Assembly: GCA_018622495.1 (NCBI GenBank)
Contig: CP076021.1
Location: forward strand, 1,233,501 to 1,297,500
Reading direction: 5' to 3'
Source of the DNA: Mycoplasmatota bacterium
Lineage (GTDB): Bacteria; Bacillota_I; Bacilli_A; Acholeplasmatales; Acholeplasmataceae
Length of the DNA: 64,000 nucleotides
Shown: positions 35,810 to 45,332 of the stretch, piece by piece
Layout of the letters: each line of letters opens with the position of its first letter
Position numbering within the stretch: the stretch's first letter is position 1
Program-made: the position numbers and the translations under genes
Notes under the pieces: generated by a model
What the model was told of the DNA's origin: nothing
The model's input: the letters and a program-made list of their open reading frames with translations, nothing else
The model's database searches: none

Positions 35810-36694
35810 TCAATTAATGACCAATTGTAGACTAAAATACTTTTTTTGACCAAACTTCGGTATATCAGAGATTTGTGCTAATACAGCACCAAGCAATAAG
35901 TTTCTATCTGATATGGCACCACCAATAAGCGCATTTTTTCTTACGGCTTCTTCGTATGAATCTATATGGTATAACAAATGAATAATCAGTGGAATAGATT
36001 GATTAATCGCGCATGCTCTACCACTATATTTTTCAATAAACTCATCTGTATCATCCAATTCTATTGCTTTATTTAAAGCATCTAAATATTTTTTAGGTGC
36101 TTTTTTTATAGCATCTTTTATACATGTTTTCTTATCCTTAGTTCCAATTGAATCTAAAATAGCATCAAACATTTCATAAAACATAAAATAGTCTTTATTC
36201 TTTGTAAAAATCTGTGCTAATGACCAAGCTTTACTAGATGATAAATTTAATTCTCTACATACTAAATATGGTATAAAACCTACCAAATGATCATCATCTA
36301 AACTTTCCTTTTCTACTTTAAGATTTAAGTTTGTACCAATTTTATTAATCACATTTTTTAAAGCATAACTTTCAACATAACCTTGGTATAATCCACCAGG
36401 TTTAAAATATGAAAAAAGTAATGCATCATAATCATCTAAAGTAAAATTAGCATTATCTTTCATAGCCTTATAAAGCCATTTAAGAATTTCTCCTTGCACA
36501 CTAACATCACCAATTTTATGATTTGGATAACTATAAAAAGCAACTTTTGCTTTATTATAAGTTTCTTTATTTTGTACAAGAAATAAGATATCTTGTTTGC
36601 GATTTAGTTCAGCTAAATACTTAGGATCATAAATCCAATGTATCCCTAAAGTTGCAGCATTAGCAATTAATGCTGGTTTAATATATTTTTCCAT
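35810..36694 (-). CDS. ADP-ribosylglycohydrolase-like protein
   Basis: The all-helical layout recalls the ADP-ribosylglycohydrolase superfamily: an N-terminal ALIANAATLGIHWIYD, a DDDHLVGF block in the middle and GGAISDRNLLLGAVLAQ near the C-terminus, where the family normally has its second metal Asp pair (GGDTD). Because that motif is changed to GGAISD, metal binding and hydrolysis are doubtful. Length (294 aa) fits. It stands alone on the minus strand, with no clear promoter. Confidence 0.55.
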   Translation of the reverse strand: MEKYIKPALIANAATLGIHWIYDPKYLAELNRKQDILFLVQNKETYNKAKVAFYSYPNHKIGDVSVQGEILKWLYKAMKDNANFTLDDYDALLFSYFKPGGLYQGYVESYALKNVINKIGTNLNLKVEKESLDDDHLVGFIPYLVCRELNLSSSKAWSLAQIFTKNKDYFMFYEMFDAILDSIGTKDKKTCIKDAIKKAPKKYLDALNKAIELDDTDEFIEKYSGRACAINQSIPLIIHLLYHIDSYEEAVRKNALIGGAISDRNLLLGAVLAQISDIPKFGQKKYFSLQLVIN

Positions 36695-37119
36695 AATTTT
36701 ATCCTTTATTTAAATTTTGTTTCACTTTTTTAATAGTTCTTCAAATAGATTCTAATATATTTAATCGCGCCTAGCGATATATACCAGCCTCATTATATGA
36801 CTCGAGCAAAGATATATAATAATTCATGTAATTAGCACTCTTAATGTTTGTTTAAAAAATATTTGTTATTCAAACTTTATATATATGGTAAATATAACAC
36901 ATTCAATTAAATATCACCAATTATATTGCTTAGATGCACCCCTAATTAGGTCTATCAAAACTACTTTATGAATAATTTTTTACCTGTTTTATGTCTTAAT
37001 CATGAATTAAATACTATAGACAATTCTTTTACCAAGACATTTAATGCTTATTTTATAATTTTCTTAATCATGTTATACTATACATACGAAAAAATATAAT
37101 TTATGTTATAGGGGGCTTT
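36695..37119. other. Intergenic region without recognised gene
   Basis: This 425-base AT-rich stretch separates divergent genes. I find no ORF, tRNA or known riboswitch fold. The last 50 bases hold the probable -10 (TATACT near 37076) and the G-rich SD (GGGGGC) of the plus-strand gene. Confidence 0.5.
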
Positions 37120-37827
37120 ATGTTAAAACACGTTAAAATAAAAAATGTGTACTTGTTGTTTAGAATTTTTATTGGATTTTTGTTGATCGTTAGTATATTA
37201 GGTATTTTTATTAATACTGATGATGATTCAATTAGTAGAAATATTTTTGTAGCCATGCAATCACTTGCATTGCTTCTATTGTCTTTTGGTCCTTCATATG
37301 CCGAGAAAAAACTGAAAATACAAATTCCAAATTTTATGGAAAGTATATTTTTAATATTTATTATCGCTAGTTTATTATTTGGTGAAATTGCAGAATTTTT
37401 TGTCCACATTAGTTGGTGGGATGATATTCTACATACAACATCTGGATTGTTAGTATCCATTGTTGGCTTCTCAATTATTAATACAGCAGTTAATGATCCT
37501 CACAAAAAAATAGTATTAAATCCAATTGTTGTTGCTATATTTGTTTTTAGTTTTTCTATGACAGTAGAGGTCATTTGGGAAATGTTTGAATATAGTATAG
37601 ACTCTCTTATTTCTTCAAGTAATATGATGAGAACAAGAGATTCAATTTCGCTCGTACCTTTTGAAGGATTATTCGCGATAAAAGATACAATGAATGATAT
37701 CATTTTAACTTTTATTGCATCATTTATTATTAGTACACTTGGCTTTTTTGATACAAAATATAAACTAGGCATATTTAATCGATGGATTATTACGAAAAAA
37801 GAAGAGTCAAGCGAGAATAAAATATAA
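37120..37827 (+). CDS. YjdF/DUF2238-like membrane protein
   Basis: Six membrane segments in 235 aa. The block WWDDILHTTSGLLVSIVGFS, with the acidic pair and the His, and TVEVIWEMFEYSID in a later helix match the DUF2238/YjdF group. Function unknown. Alternative: another small integral membrane family with similar charged helices. It stands alone on the plus strand, followed by a bidirectional terminator. Confidence 0.6.
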   Translation: MLKHVKIKNVYLLFRIFIGFLLIVSILGIFINTDDDSISRNIFVAMQSLALLLLSFGPSYAEKKLKIQIPNFMESIFLIFIIASLLFGEIAEFFVHISWWDDILHTTSGLLVSIVGFSIINTAVNDPHKKIVLNPIVVAIFVFSFSMTVEVIWEMFEYSIDSLISSSNMMRTRDSISLVPFEGLFAIKDTMNDIILTFIASFIISTLGFFDTKYKLGIFNRWIITKKEESSENKI

Positions 37828-37875
37828 AAATATGTTCTTTTAAATGTTTTTTAATGATTAAACATATAACAAATC

Positions 37876-37914
37876 AAAAAGGATAGTTCAATATGAACTA
37901 TCCTTATTATTTTT
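37876..37914. terminator. Bidirectional terminator
   Basis: AAGGATAGTTCA and TGAACTATCCTT flank a three-base loop with T-rich sequence on both sides, between convergent genes. Confidence 0.85.
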
Positions 37915-37919
37915 CAAAA

Positions 37920-39536
37920 TTAAATATATAATTTTTTTGTTACTTTCTTAATATCTTCATTAGCAATATACTCATCAAAAGTACCTTCATAAGTATAAGA
38001 TCCTAATTGGCCAACTTCAATAATTTTATTACATACTGTTTGTAACAATTTATGGTCGTGCGAAGTCATAATAAGTGAACCTTTATAATCTTTTAACCCA
38101 TTATTAACTGAAATAATAGCTTCTAAGTCTAAATGTGGAGTAGGATGATCAATAATTAATGTATTTGCTTGAGATAACATTAATTTTGAATACATACAAC
38201 GCATTTTTTCTCCACCAGATAAAAATTTCACTTCTTTTAATGGTTGATCACCACTAAATAGCATACGACCTAAGAATCCTCTTAAATATGATTCATTAGG
38301 ATCTTTTGAATATTGTCTTAACCATTCTACAAGATTTAAATCATTATTCTCAAAGTATGCATTGTTATCACTAGGGAAATATGATTTTTCGACAGTTTGT
38401 CCCCATTTGATTGTACCAGTATCAGGTTTTAATTCACCAGCTAGTATTTTTAATAATGCAGTTTTCGCTAAATCACTTTGTCCAAACAACGCAACTTTAT
38501 CATCTCTATTAATCACAAAAGAAACATTTTCAAATAGTTTTTTGCCGTCTTGTGTCACACTTAAGTTTTCTACTTCTAAAACATCTTTACCTAATTGCTT
38601 ATTAATTTCAAATCCAATAAAAGGATATTTTCTATTTGATGGTACAATTTCATCAAGTTCTATTTTTTCTAAAGATTTTTTTCTAGATGTTGCTTGTGAA
38701 GATTTAGATAAATTCGCACTAAATCTTGCAATAAATTCTTTCAATTCTTTAATACGTTCTTCTTTTTTCTTGTTTTTATCAGCCATAAGTTGTTGAACAA
38801 GTTGAGAAGACTCCATCCAAAAGTCATAGTTTCCAGCATATAGTTTTGCTTGAAAATAATCAATATCTACCATATGTGTACAAACATTATTTAAAAAATG
38901 TCTATCATGAGAAACTGTAATAACTGTATGTTCATAATTAATTAAAAAGTTCTCAAGCCATGCAATAGCTTCAAAATCTAAATTATTTGTTGGTTCATCT
39001 AGCAATAAAATATTTGGATTTCCATATAGAGCTTGTGCTAGTAATATCTTAACTTTATTTTTTGGTAGAATATCACTCATCTTCGTATTGAAATCACTCA
39101 TAGGAACGTTTAATCCATTAAGTAGTATTTCAGCATCAGATTCAGCATTCCATCCATCCATCTCAGCAAATTTAGCTTCTAAATCACCAAGTTCATAACC
39201 TTCTGCATCCGTCATGTCTTCTTTTGCATATAAGACCTCTTTTGCTTGCATGATTTCAAACAATTCTTTATGTCCCATAATCACTGTTTCAATAGCTGTA
39301 TATGCATCAAATGCATTTTGATTTTGGCTTAATGTTGCCAATCTATTATTTTTTTCTATTATAACTTGTCCAGATGTTGGTTCTTTTTCACCAGCTAGTA
39401 GTTTTAAAAAAGTTGTTTTACCTGCACCATTCGCACCGATAATGCCATAACAGTTACCTGGTAGGAATTTTAAATTTACTTCTTCAAAAAGTTTTTTATC
39501 TGGAAATATTAAACTTAAGTTTGATACTGTAATCAT
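37920..39536 (-). CDS. ykpA: ABC-F ATPase, YkpA/YbiT type, with degenerate second domain
   Basis: ABC-F proteins act on the ribosome E site and have no membrane part. NBD1 (1-260) has Walker A GANGAGKT and Walker B ILLLDEPTNNLD; its signature is LPKNKVK, as in the YbiT branch. NBD2 keeps LSGGEKMR, but its Walker A reads GQSDLAKT instead of GxxGxGKT and its Walker B is IIDHPTPHLD, with His replacing the catalytic Glu. NBD2 therefore looks unable to hydrolyse ATP, which is unusual for the family. WGQTVEKSYFP and FLGRMLFSG match YkpA-like proteins. Start 39536 has GGAGAG upstream. A terminator hairpin precedes it in the leader. Confidence 0.88.
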   Translation of the reverse strand: MITVSNLSLIFPDKKLFEEVNLKFLPGNCYGIIGANGAGKTTFLKLLAGEKEPTSGQVIIEKNNRLATLSQNQNAFDAYTAIETVIMGHKELFEIMQAKEVLYAKEDMTDAEGYELGDLEAKFAEMDGWNAESDAEILLNGLNVPMSDFNTKMSDILPKNKVKILLAQALYGNPNILLLDEPTNNLDFEAIAWLENFLINYEHTVITVSHDRHFLNNVCTHMVDIDYFQAKLYAGNYDFWMESSQLVQQLMADKNKKKEERIKELKEFIARFSANLSKSSQATSRKKSLEKIELDEIVPSNRKYPFIGFEINKQLGKDVLEVENLSVTQDGKKLFENVSFVINRDDKVALFGQSDLAKTALLKILAGELKPDTGTIKWGQTVEKSYFPSDNNAYFENNDLNLVEWLRQYSKDPNESYLRGFLGRMLFSGDQPLKEVKFLSGGEKMRCMYSKLMLSQANTLIIDHPTPHLDLEAIISVNNGLKDYKGSLIMTSHDHKLLQTVCNKIIEVGQLGSYTYEGTFDEYIANEDIKKVTKKLYI

Positions 39537-39551
39537 ATGTCTCTCCTTCAT

Positions 39552-39585
39552 AAAAAAAAACGGCATGTATTCGCAAATACTTGCC
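39552..39585 (-). promoter_or_regulatory. Leader attenuator (terminator) of the ABC-F gene
   Basis: GGCAAGTATT and AATACATGCC pair with one mismatch and are followed by nine Ts, lying between the promoter and the ABC-F start. Transcription would stop early unless the hairpin is prevented. ATGGCAAGTATTTGC within it could start a short in-frame leader reading, but it has no SD. Confidence 0.65.
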
Positions 39586-39599
39586 ATATAACTTTAATT

Positions 39600-39628
39600 A
39601 TTCTACCTTAACCATGAGTTTTTGTCAA
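39600..39628 (-). promoter_or_regulatory. Promoter of the ABC-F gene
   Basis: TTGACA (39623-39628) and TAGAAT (39600-39605) are spaced by 17 bp; transcription starts just before the attenuator. Confidence 0.75.
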
Positions 39629-39753
39629 CTTATATTGACTATATCGATTTAAAATAAAAGAATTATTTTTTGTATATGAAAAACACTTAGATATATTTTG
39701 TCAATATAAGTTATCAAACTCATCAATTAGTTACTGTTTTATGCATCAAATGA

Positions 39754-41151
39754 TCAAGATTCTACCCAATTAACTTCTTCCCATTTATCATTTAATGCAT
39801 CTAATGCTTCGTATTGATTGTCTTTTAAATAATAATCAAAAAAACTAGTACTTGTAGTTTTTAAAATAGTTATGAGTTTATCTTTATCAATTTTCCCTGA
39901 TAAACCTACATATTTCATAATTGGTGAAATCATATAAGACATTGAAAAATCAGTATGTTCGGTTTCATCTATTTGATATAAATATGAATCACTTAAACTT
40001 TCATCAAAAAGACGTAATAAATGCTCATTATTAATACTTTCTTCCCATGATTGACTACGATAAAACAACGATGGTGTTGTTAATTGTTTATCGATATCTG
40101 TTTCTAAAACTGGTTCCACCCAAGCATCCATACCCATGATAGCCTTTATTCTACTATCATTGATTGCAGTTGCTACACCAGCGCCAGCACCTGTTGAATG
40201 TCCAAGCAAACCAATTTTATCTAAATCTAATTTATTAGAAAAATCTGAATCATTTAATAATGTTAATTGATCTATTGTAAAGCTTATATCACTAGCATAT
40301 GTATATATAAGTTGATTTGCATAAGATAAAAATGATTCATATGTATCTGTACTAGGTAATGCATCTTCGTAGATATAAGAAATATCATCTTCACTAAATA
40401 CAGTAGCAATTGATCCAAAAGTATGATCAATTCCTATAACGATATAACCTTGACTCGCGAGTTCTTCAGCAAGATCACTATGAATTGCTCTAAATCCACT
40501 CCATCCATGCGATATTACAATGACAGGATAACTATCTTCTTGTTGACTAATCAAAGCATTTTTATATGCATGTGATTCGATAAGTTCCAAATGATTTAAC
40601 ATAAAGCTTGGAAAACCGTAAATGCTAGAAAGACTTTGTGCAATAATACGTCCTTCTTCTAACCAAGGCATTTGCTCATAGCCTTGTGTATCATCTGATG
40701 GATACCAACTTTGTATTTTGATTCTTCTATACATAACATCATCACTATATGCTTCTTCTCGATTATAATCAGTTAAAACAAACGATTTAGTACCTATATC
40801 ATATGAACCAGTTGGTGTAGGCATTTCATTAATCGGTAAAATGATGAGCGCTAAGCATGCAACTACAATCATAAACGAAGAAATGATGATCATTGTTCTT
40901 TTAATCCATTTCATCACTATGAAGTCAATACTTGATAATATGCATGCTGTGCTAAATAAATATATGAATGTCATTATATACAAAATCAAATATGGCCATC
41001 TAAAACTAAAAATCATGATATGTATTAGTGTCACAATCAATAGTATTAAGCCGATAACTGAAAAGACTATATCTTCTATTTTATCGTGTTTTGAAAGTAC
41101 GAATAAAAAAATGATGATAGAAATAATATAAAATACATTAAAAAATTGCAC
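39754..41151 (-). CDS. Membrane-anchored alpha/beta hydrolase, PAF acetylhydrolase-like
   Basis: Four hydrophobic segments (about residues 1-120) are followed by an alpha/beta hydrolase of the PAF-acetylhydrolase isoform II type. The oxyanion segment is VIVISHGWSGFR, the nucleophile Ser sits in GLLGHSTGAGAG, the Asp in IMGMDAW and the His in TEHTDFSM. Members cleave short acyl chains from lipids or act as general esterases. Length (465 aa) reflects the added membrane part. It is a single-gene unit; substrate unknown. Confidence 0.8.
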   Translation of the reverse strand: MQFFNVFYIISIIIFLFVLSKHDKIEDIVFSVIGLILLIVTLIHIMIFSFRWPYLILYIMTFIYLFSTACILSSIDFIVMKWIKRTMIIISSFMIVVACLALIILPINEMPTPTGSYDIGTKSFVLTDYNREEAYSDDVMYRRIKIQSWYPSDDTQGYEQMPWLEEGRIIAQSLSSIYGFPSFMLNHLELIESHAYKNALISQQEDSYPVIVISHGWSGFRAIHSDLAEELASQGYIVIGIDHTFGSIATVFSEDDISYIYEDALPSTDTYESFLSYANQLIYTYASDISFTIDQLTLLNDSDFSNKLDLDKIGLLGHSTGAGAGVATAINDSRIKAIMGMDAWVEPVLETDIDKQLTTPSLFYRSQSWEESINNEHLLRLFDESLSDSYLYQIDETEHTDFSMSYMISPIMKYVGLSGKIDKDKLITILKTTSTSFFDYYLKDNQYEALDALNDKWEEVNWVES

Positions 41152-41314
41152 ACGATCACCTCTTATAATAATTTACTATATATATAGATTTTACCATTAT
41201 TATCTATTTTATTACTTCATAGGTATAAAAAATATTTCTTTTTTACAGTTTTAAAGTCTATGATCATTCATTATAAAGAAATATATATAATTAAAGTTCT
41301 ATTTAGTGAATGAA

Positions 41315-41342
41315 TTGCATTTATTTATAAATATGTTAAACT
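41315..41342 (+). promoter_or_regulatory. Promoter of the small membrane protein gene
   Basis: TTGCAT (41315-41320) and TAAACT (41337-41342) are spaced by 16 bp, shortly before AAGGAGAT and the ATG. Confidence 0.55.
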
Positions 41343-41367
41343 GCAATTAAGAAGGAGATGACAAAAT

Positions 41368-41865
41368 ATGAAAAAAACAACGAAGAATTTACCTATTTTT
41401 ATGATATTTTTCAGTGTATTATTAGCCTTAACAGTATTTCTTGATGTATTAAAAACCGATGATGGAGACATCATTATGGATGGTTTAAAAGCAATCTTTG
41501 GTGGCGAAGTCGCTTCTATAGGAAGTTTTGCTAGTGTTGTTGTTAGTTTTTCACTAATGAATTTTATAGCATTTTTCTTACCAGTAATTCTAGCCATATT
41601 ATTATTTGTACTTGGTGGTAAACGTAAGAAAGGTGAACCTATTAACATTTTATTAGGCTTATTATTATCAGCATCATTCGTATTCTCAATTGTTATCATA
41701 AATAATTTAGGCATGCATACGACAGGTAGTGTTTCAGTCGGTAGTATTGGCACTAATTACAACTATGAAGGTTCGAAATTAGCAATTGGATCAATATTTG
41801 CACTAGTATTTAGTGCTGGTGGTATCTTAGGATCCTTATTTTATAGTTTTGATCAATTAAGATAA
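41368..41865 (+). CDS. Hypothetical membrane protein (165 aa)
   Basis: I do not recognise the family. Four hydrophobic segments are seen (about 9-27, 55-80, 93-113, 140-160), with a basic GGKRKKGE loop between the second and third and a Gly/Ser/Asn-rich extracellular stretch before the last. The start is clear (AAGGAGATGACAAAT before ATG). A promoter and a terminator define it as a single-gene unit. Confidence 0.7.
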   Translation: MKKTTKNLPIFMIFFSVLLALTVFLDVLKTDDGDIIMDGLKAIFGGEVASIGSFASVVVSFSLMNFIAFFLPVILAILLFVLGGKRKKGEPINILLGLLLSASFVFSIVIINNLGMHTTGSVSVGSIGTNYNYEGSKLAIGSIFALVFSAGGILGSLFYSFDQLR

Positions 41866-41876
41866 AATAATACATT

Positions 41877-41907
41877 AAAAATCAGTTCATATTGAACTGA
41901 TTTTTTT
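41877..41907. terminator. Bidirectional terminator
   Basis: AAAATCAGTTCA and TGAACTGATTTT surround a three-base loop with T-runs on both strands, between convergent genes. Confidence 0.85.
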
Positions 41908-41911
41908 ATAT

Positions 41912-43258
41912 TCACATATTATTTTTTTCTTTATATAATTTTTTATACATTTTTTGTAAAGATTGCATTTTATTCAAATATATATTTAAGTCTTTTTCTT
42001 TTAACGCTTTTAAATAGTATATATGACTTTCTTTTCTAATCAGCGCTCTTAAATCTTGAACTTTTTGTCTAAATTCTGATAAATCATTGATTGCTTCAAC
42101 TCGTTTTTTAGGATACCATTGATTTTTTATTTTAAGTTTATATAATCTATATTTTAATTCATCATGTGTATGTCTATAATGTGATGTTTGTGTATCCATC
42201 ACCTCTTGTTCTGTAAGCACATCAAGTTTTAATTGTTGCTGTTTATGTCCTTCTTTTAAAATTTGATCAATGATTTCATTTCTAGTAATAACAACATTTG
42301 TTCCATCAATATCATCATTATAATTATCTAACCAAGCATCACCTAAAGTAACATCTGCAGTTTCATTAAATACATCATCTAGAAAATCAGATGCAAGTGT
42401 TTTAAAATATCCTTCTCCCCAATCTTGATCAATAAATGATTTCATTGGTTTTATAATTGTTTTTAGTTGATGATCTACATAACCTTTGAGTTCAACTGCA
42501 TAATCACTTGCAGGTTTACCTATGATTGGTTTTCTAAAATCAATATATGATAATTGTCCTGGTGCTATACCTGCTTGCCAAGCAAGAGATTCTGCAAATC
42601 TAGAACTTTTTTGATGACCTGTAATAAGTCCAATCATAAATTTAATTCTTTCTTTAAAAATAGGTTTTGTTTCTGCAAGTAATCGACATGACATAATAAA
42701 ACTAGGTCCACCAATTAAAGCATATCGTCCTGGTTTATCTTTAACAACTTTTAAAACCTCAGACATTTCAACTGGATAGTATTTTGATTTTGCACCTTTT
42801 TTAATTTCATCAACACTATAAGATATGTCATATTTAAATAATAGATGACTATCTTTATCTTTATTTTGCTTAACATGGATCACACCATCAATTAAATCTC
42901 TTTTAAAAAGTTCACTAAATAACCATGTAGCAATCCCGCCTGCAGTTGCTATTTCTCTATAGTTATCTTCTAAGACATATCCTGCATATAAATTTTGATA
43001 ATAACCTAATTGCTCATTAAATTTAATTTGTTTAATATGTGAAAATAATGTTTCTCCAATTTTTGTTTCATTTGTATGCGTATTTAAATGTGACATGACT
43101 TGTAATGCTTTATCATTAATTGTTTTCGTTTCATCTATAATTGATTCTTCATATAGACCATATGCGTTTAATTTCATAGTGATATTATCATCTAATGCTG
43201 TAACAACACCATTTGCATCACTATACTTTTTCAGTTGATTAAATGTCTTATTATCCAT
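41912..43258 (-). CDS. FrhB/FdhB-like protein lacking all Fe-S cysteines
   Basis: The middle matches coenzyme F420 hydrogenase/dehydrogenase beta-subunit proteins: ATAGGIATWLFSELFKRDLI, YYPVEMSEVLKVV, GRYALIGGPSFI and DDVFNETADVTLGDAWLDNY. These usually have an N-terminal ferredoxin and further CxxC clusters. Here the whole 448-aa protein has a single Cys (in IMSCRLL); the ferredoxin-like start (YSDANGVVTALDDNITM) and the segment before DDVF carry no Cys. It should thus bind flavin without Fe-S clusters, or have a new role. A Lys-rich C-terminal extension is predicted helical. Confidence 0.75.
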   Translation of the reverse strand: MDNKTFNQLKKYSDANGVVTALDDNITMKLNAYGLYEESIIDETKTINDKALQVMSHLNTHTNETKIGETLFSHIKQIKFNEQLGYYQNLYAGYVLEDNYREIATAGGIATWLFSELFKRDLIDGVIHVKQNKDKDSHLLFKYDISYSVDEIKKGAKSKYYPVEMSEVLKVVKDKPGRYALIGGPSFIMSCRLLAETKPIFKERIKFMIGLITGHQKSSRFAESLAWQAGIAPGQLSYIDFRKPIIGKPASDYAVELKGYVDHQLKTIIKPMKSFIDQDWGEGYFKTLASDFLDDVFNETADVTLGDAWLDNYNDDIDGTNVVITRNEIIDQILKEGHKQQQLKLDVLTEQEVMDTQTSHYRHTHDELKYRLYKLKIKNQWYPKKRVEAINDLSEFRQKVQDLRALIRKESHIYYLKALKEKDLNIYLNKMQSLQKMYKKLYKEKNNM

Positions 43259-43283
43259 TATGATTATATCCTTTCAATCTATG

Positions 43284-43315
43284 AAAAAATCCTCATGATT
43301 TGATGAGGATTTTTG
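43284..43315 (-). terminator. Intrinsic terminator after the quinone oxidoreductase pseudogene
   Basis: AAATCCTCATC and GATGAGGATTTT-type arms form a stem with a T-run on the minus strand. Confidence 0.75.
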
Positions 43316-43381
43316 ATTACTTTCATTTTACAACTAAAAAGATTAACTTGCAAGTTCATGTCGTACTCGTTTTTCATATGA

Positions 43382-44380
43382 TTAACTATCTATTTTTACA
43401 ATGATTCTTCCTTTTGATTTACCTAAAAGCATTTGATCAATTTTATGGCTTAATTCCTTCAAAGATATTTCTTCTACATGTTCATTTAAATGATCAGATT
43501 TCCATAAGCTTTAAAGTTTATCCCAAACTTTTATTCTTAAATCCATTGGACATTGTACTGAATCAATACCAAGCAATGAAACTCCTCTAATTATAAATGG
43601 ATATACTGTAGTTGATAATTCACGTGAAGCTACATTACCACAACAAGTCACACACCCACCATATTGTGTTGATTTAATGGCAGTTTCTAACATATGTCCT
43701 CCAACTGTATCAATCACACCAGCCCATCTTCCTTTTAAAAGTATCTTTTTAGATTGATCATTTAGTGCATCTCTAAGCATGATATCTTTAGCACCTAAAT
43801 GAATTAACATATCTTTAGCTTCAGGTTTACCGGTTGCTGCAATCACATCATAACCAAGCTTACCAAGTATAGACACTGCAACACTACCAACACCACCTGT
43901 CGCACCAGTCACAAGTATCTCACCATCACTAGGTTTAATACCTGATGCTATTAATTTATATACGTAAAGTGCTGCAGTAAATCCCGCAGTACCATAAATC
44001 ATACTTTCTCTAAGTGATAAATTTTTAGGTCGTTTAACAATCCACGCTGCTGGTACACTAATATACTCACTAAATCCACCTGAAGTATTCATGCCTAAGT
44101 CATATCCAGTAACAATGACTTCATCACCTGTTTTAAAATTATAATCACTACTTTTAGTAACAATACCTGAAACATCTATCCCAGGTGTATGAGGATAAAC
44201 TCTAGTTACACCTTTATTGCCTGAAGCTGATAATGCATCTTTATAATTTAATGAAGAATATATGACTTTGATTAAAACATCTTGTTTTTGAAGTTCTTCT
44301 AATGATCTTGTAACAATCTCTCTAGAAAAATTCCCATTTTCATCTTCACTCACTAACATACATTTATATTGATTTTCCAT
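43382..44380 (-). pseudogene. YhdH/AcuI-type quinone oxidoreductase with in-frame TAA
   Basis: A zinc-independent medium-chain reductase: SLNYKDALS near residue 40, TPGIDVSGIV, GYDLGMNTSGG and the NADPH loop VTGATGGVGSVAV. The frame is stopped by TAA at 43511-43513 after KVWDKL. It then continues as SLWKSDHLNEHVEEISLKEL to a second TAA at 43382, and this full length (about 332 aa) equals the family norm. So one codon was changed to a stop and the product would lose its last 43 residues. Family enzymes reduce acryloyl-CoA or quinones with NADPH. Confidence 0.8.
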
Positions 44381-44426
44381 AATTATTTCATCCTTTCAAT
44401 TTGACATGCTAATTATATTTGCTTGC

Positions 44427-44609
44427 TTATTTTAACATAAAGATATAATTGCATGCACTCAATTTGTATTTGGGCCCTTTCATTTTTGACACTACTTTAT
44501 TTTTATCAATGTCTCTTTGCCTAGAAAATTTAAAATATTTTTCAATATTCTTTGTTTCAATCTTGCCATTTGAGTCAATTACACCAATAAACTCATAATC
44601 TTTATCCAA
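44427..44609 (-). CDS. Hypothetical ORF beside the IS remnant, probably 5'-truncated
   Basis: Sixty codons from an in-frame TTG; the frame stays open upstream through NDSHGDATLAYL towards about 44663, which overlaps the start of the IS3-type sequence. I do not recognise the product (EFIGVIDSNGKIETKNIEKY...). No SD is visible. It is best viewed as the 3' remnant of a gene cut by the insertion; it may not be expressed. Confidence 0.35.
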   Translation of the reverse strand: MDKDYEFIGVIDSNGKIETKNIEKYFKFSRQRDIDKNKVVSKMKGPKYKLSACNYIFMLK

Positions 44610-45243
44610 ATAAGCGAGAGTCGCATCCCCATGAGAATCATTACAAAGAAATATAAGCCAGGCTCAACTTCTAAAGCGCCTGATGATAAAGAAAATATCA
44701 TGAATCAAGATTTTACAACCCTTTATCCGAATCAGAAGTAGGTGATGGACATCACCTATGTCCTGACTGTTTATGATGGTTGGACATATCTAGCATCAGT
44801 CATGGATCTTCATTCAAAGATGATCATTGGTTATAATTATCAGCGGCACATGAAACAAGAAATCGTCCTTGAATCATTACATCAGGCTGTCTATAAAACG
44901 AAGGATACAAAAGGCATTATGATTCAGTCAGACTTAGGAAGTCAATACTTAAGTTATGATGTCGAAAAGTTCATCGAAAATCATGACATGATTCATTCTT
45001 ATTCAAGAAAAGGTACGCCCTACGATAACGCACCGATTGAATCATTTCATTCGATTATCAAAAGAGAACGTTTAAGTCGTATGGTATTAAAAACATTCGA
45101 AGAGGCTAAGGTGGTTATCTTTGAATATATTGAAGGGTTTTATAATCGTAAAAGAATCCATGGATCCATCGATTATCAAACACCCTATCAAGTGTATTAT
45201 TTAAAGTAAGAAATTCTCACTTATCGTGTCCACTTTATTGACA
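44601..45243 (+). mobile_element. IS3-family insertion sequence remnant
   Basis: It comprises the 3' part of a transposase OrfB and the right end. The right end reads TTATCGTGTCCACTTTATTGACA (its complement begins TGTCAATAAA, an IS3-type end), finishing at about 45243. The left end and orfA are missing, and coding similarity begins near ISESR at about 44610. It lies between the disrupted oxidoreductase gene and the FMN reductase gene. Confidence 0.75.
44604..45209 (+). pseudogene. IS3-family transposase OrfB fragment with in-frame TAG
   Basis: The frame runs ITKKYKPGSTSKAPDDKENI ... TLYPNQK, then TAG at 44739-44741 replaces the Trp codon expected in QKWVMDITYV; it continues to 45209. The rve catalytic triad is present: Asp of MDITYV, Asp of QSDLGSQY and Glu of APIESFHSIIKRE. 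The C-terminal HGSIDYQTPYQVYY is typical of OrfB. The 5' end (helix-turn-helix region) is missing, so the element cannot move alone. Confidence 0.85.
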
Positions 45244-45304
45244 TAGAACCATACATGATTAGTGCGTTATGTGTTATGACGGTGGATGAATACCATAAAG
45301 AATA

Positions 45305-45332
45305 TAAAAAACAACTCAATGATGAGTTGTTT
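45305..45332 (-). terminator. Intrinsic terminator after the FMN reductase gene
   Basis: AAACAACTCA and TGAGTTGTTT pair with a T-run on the minus strand; the stem reaches the stop codon. Confidence 0.7.
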
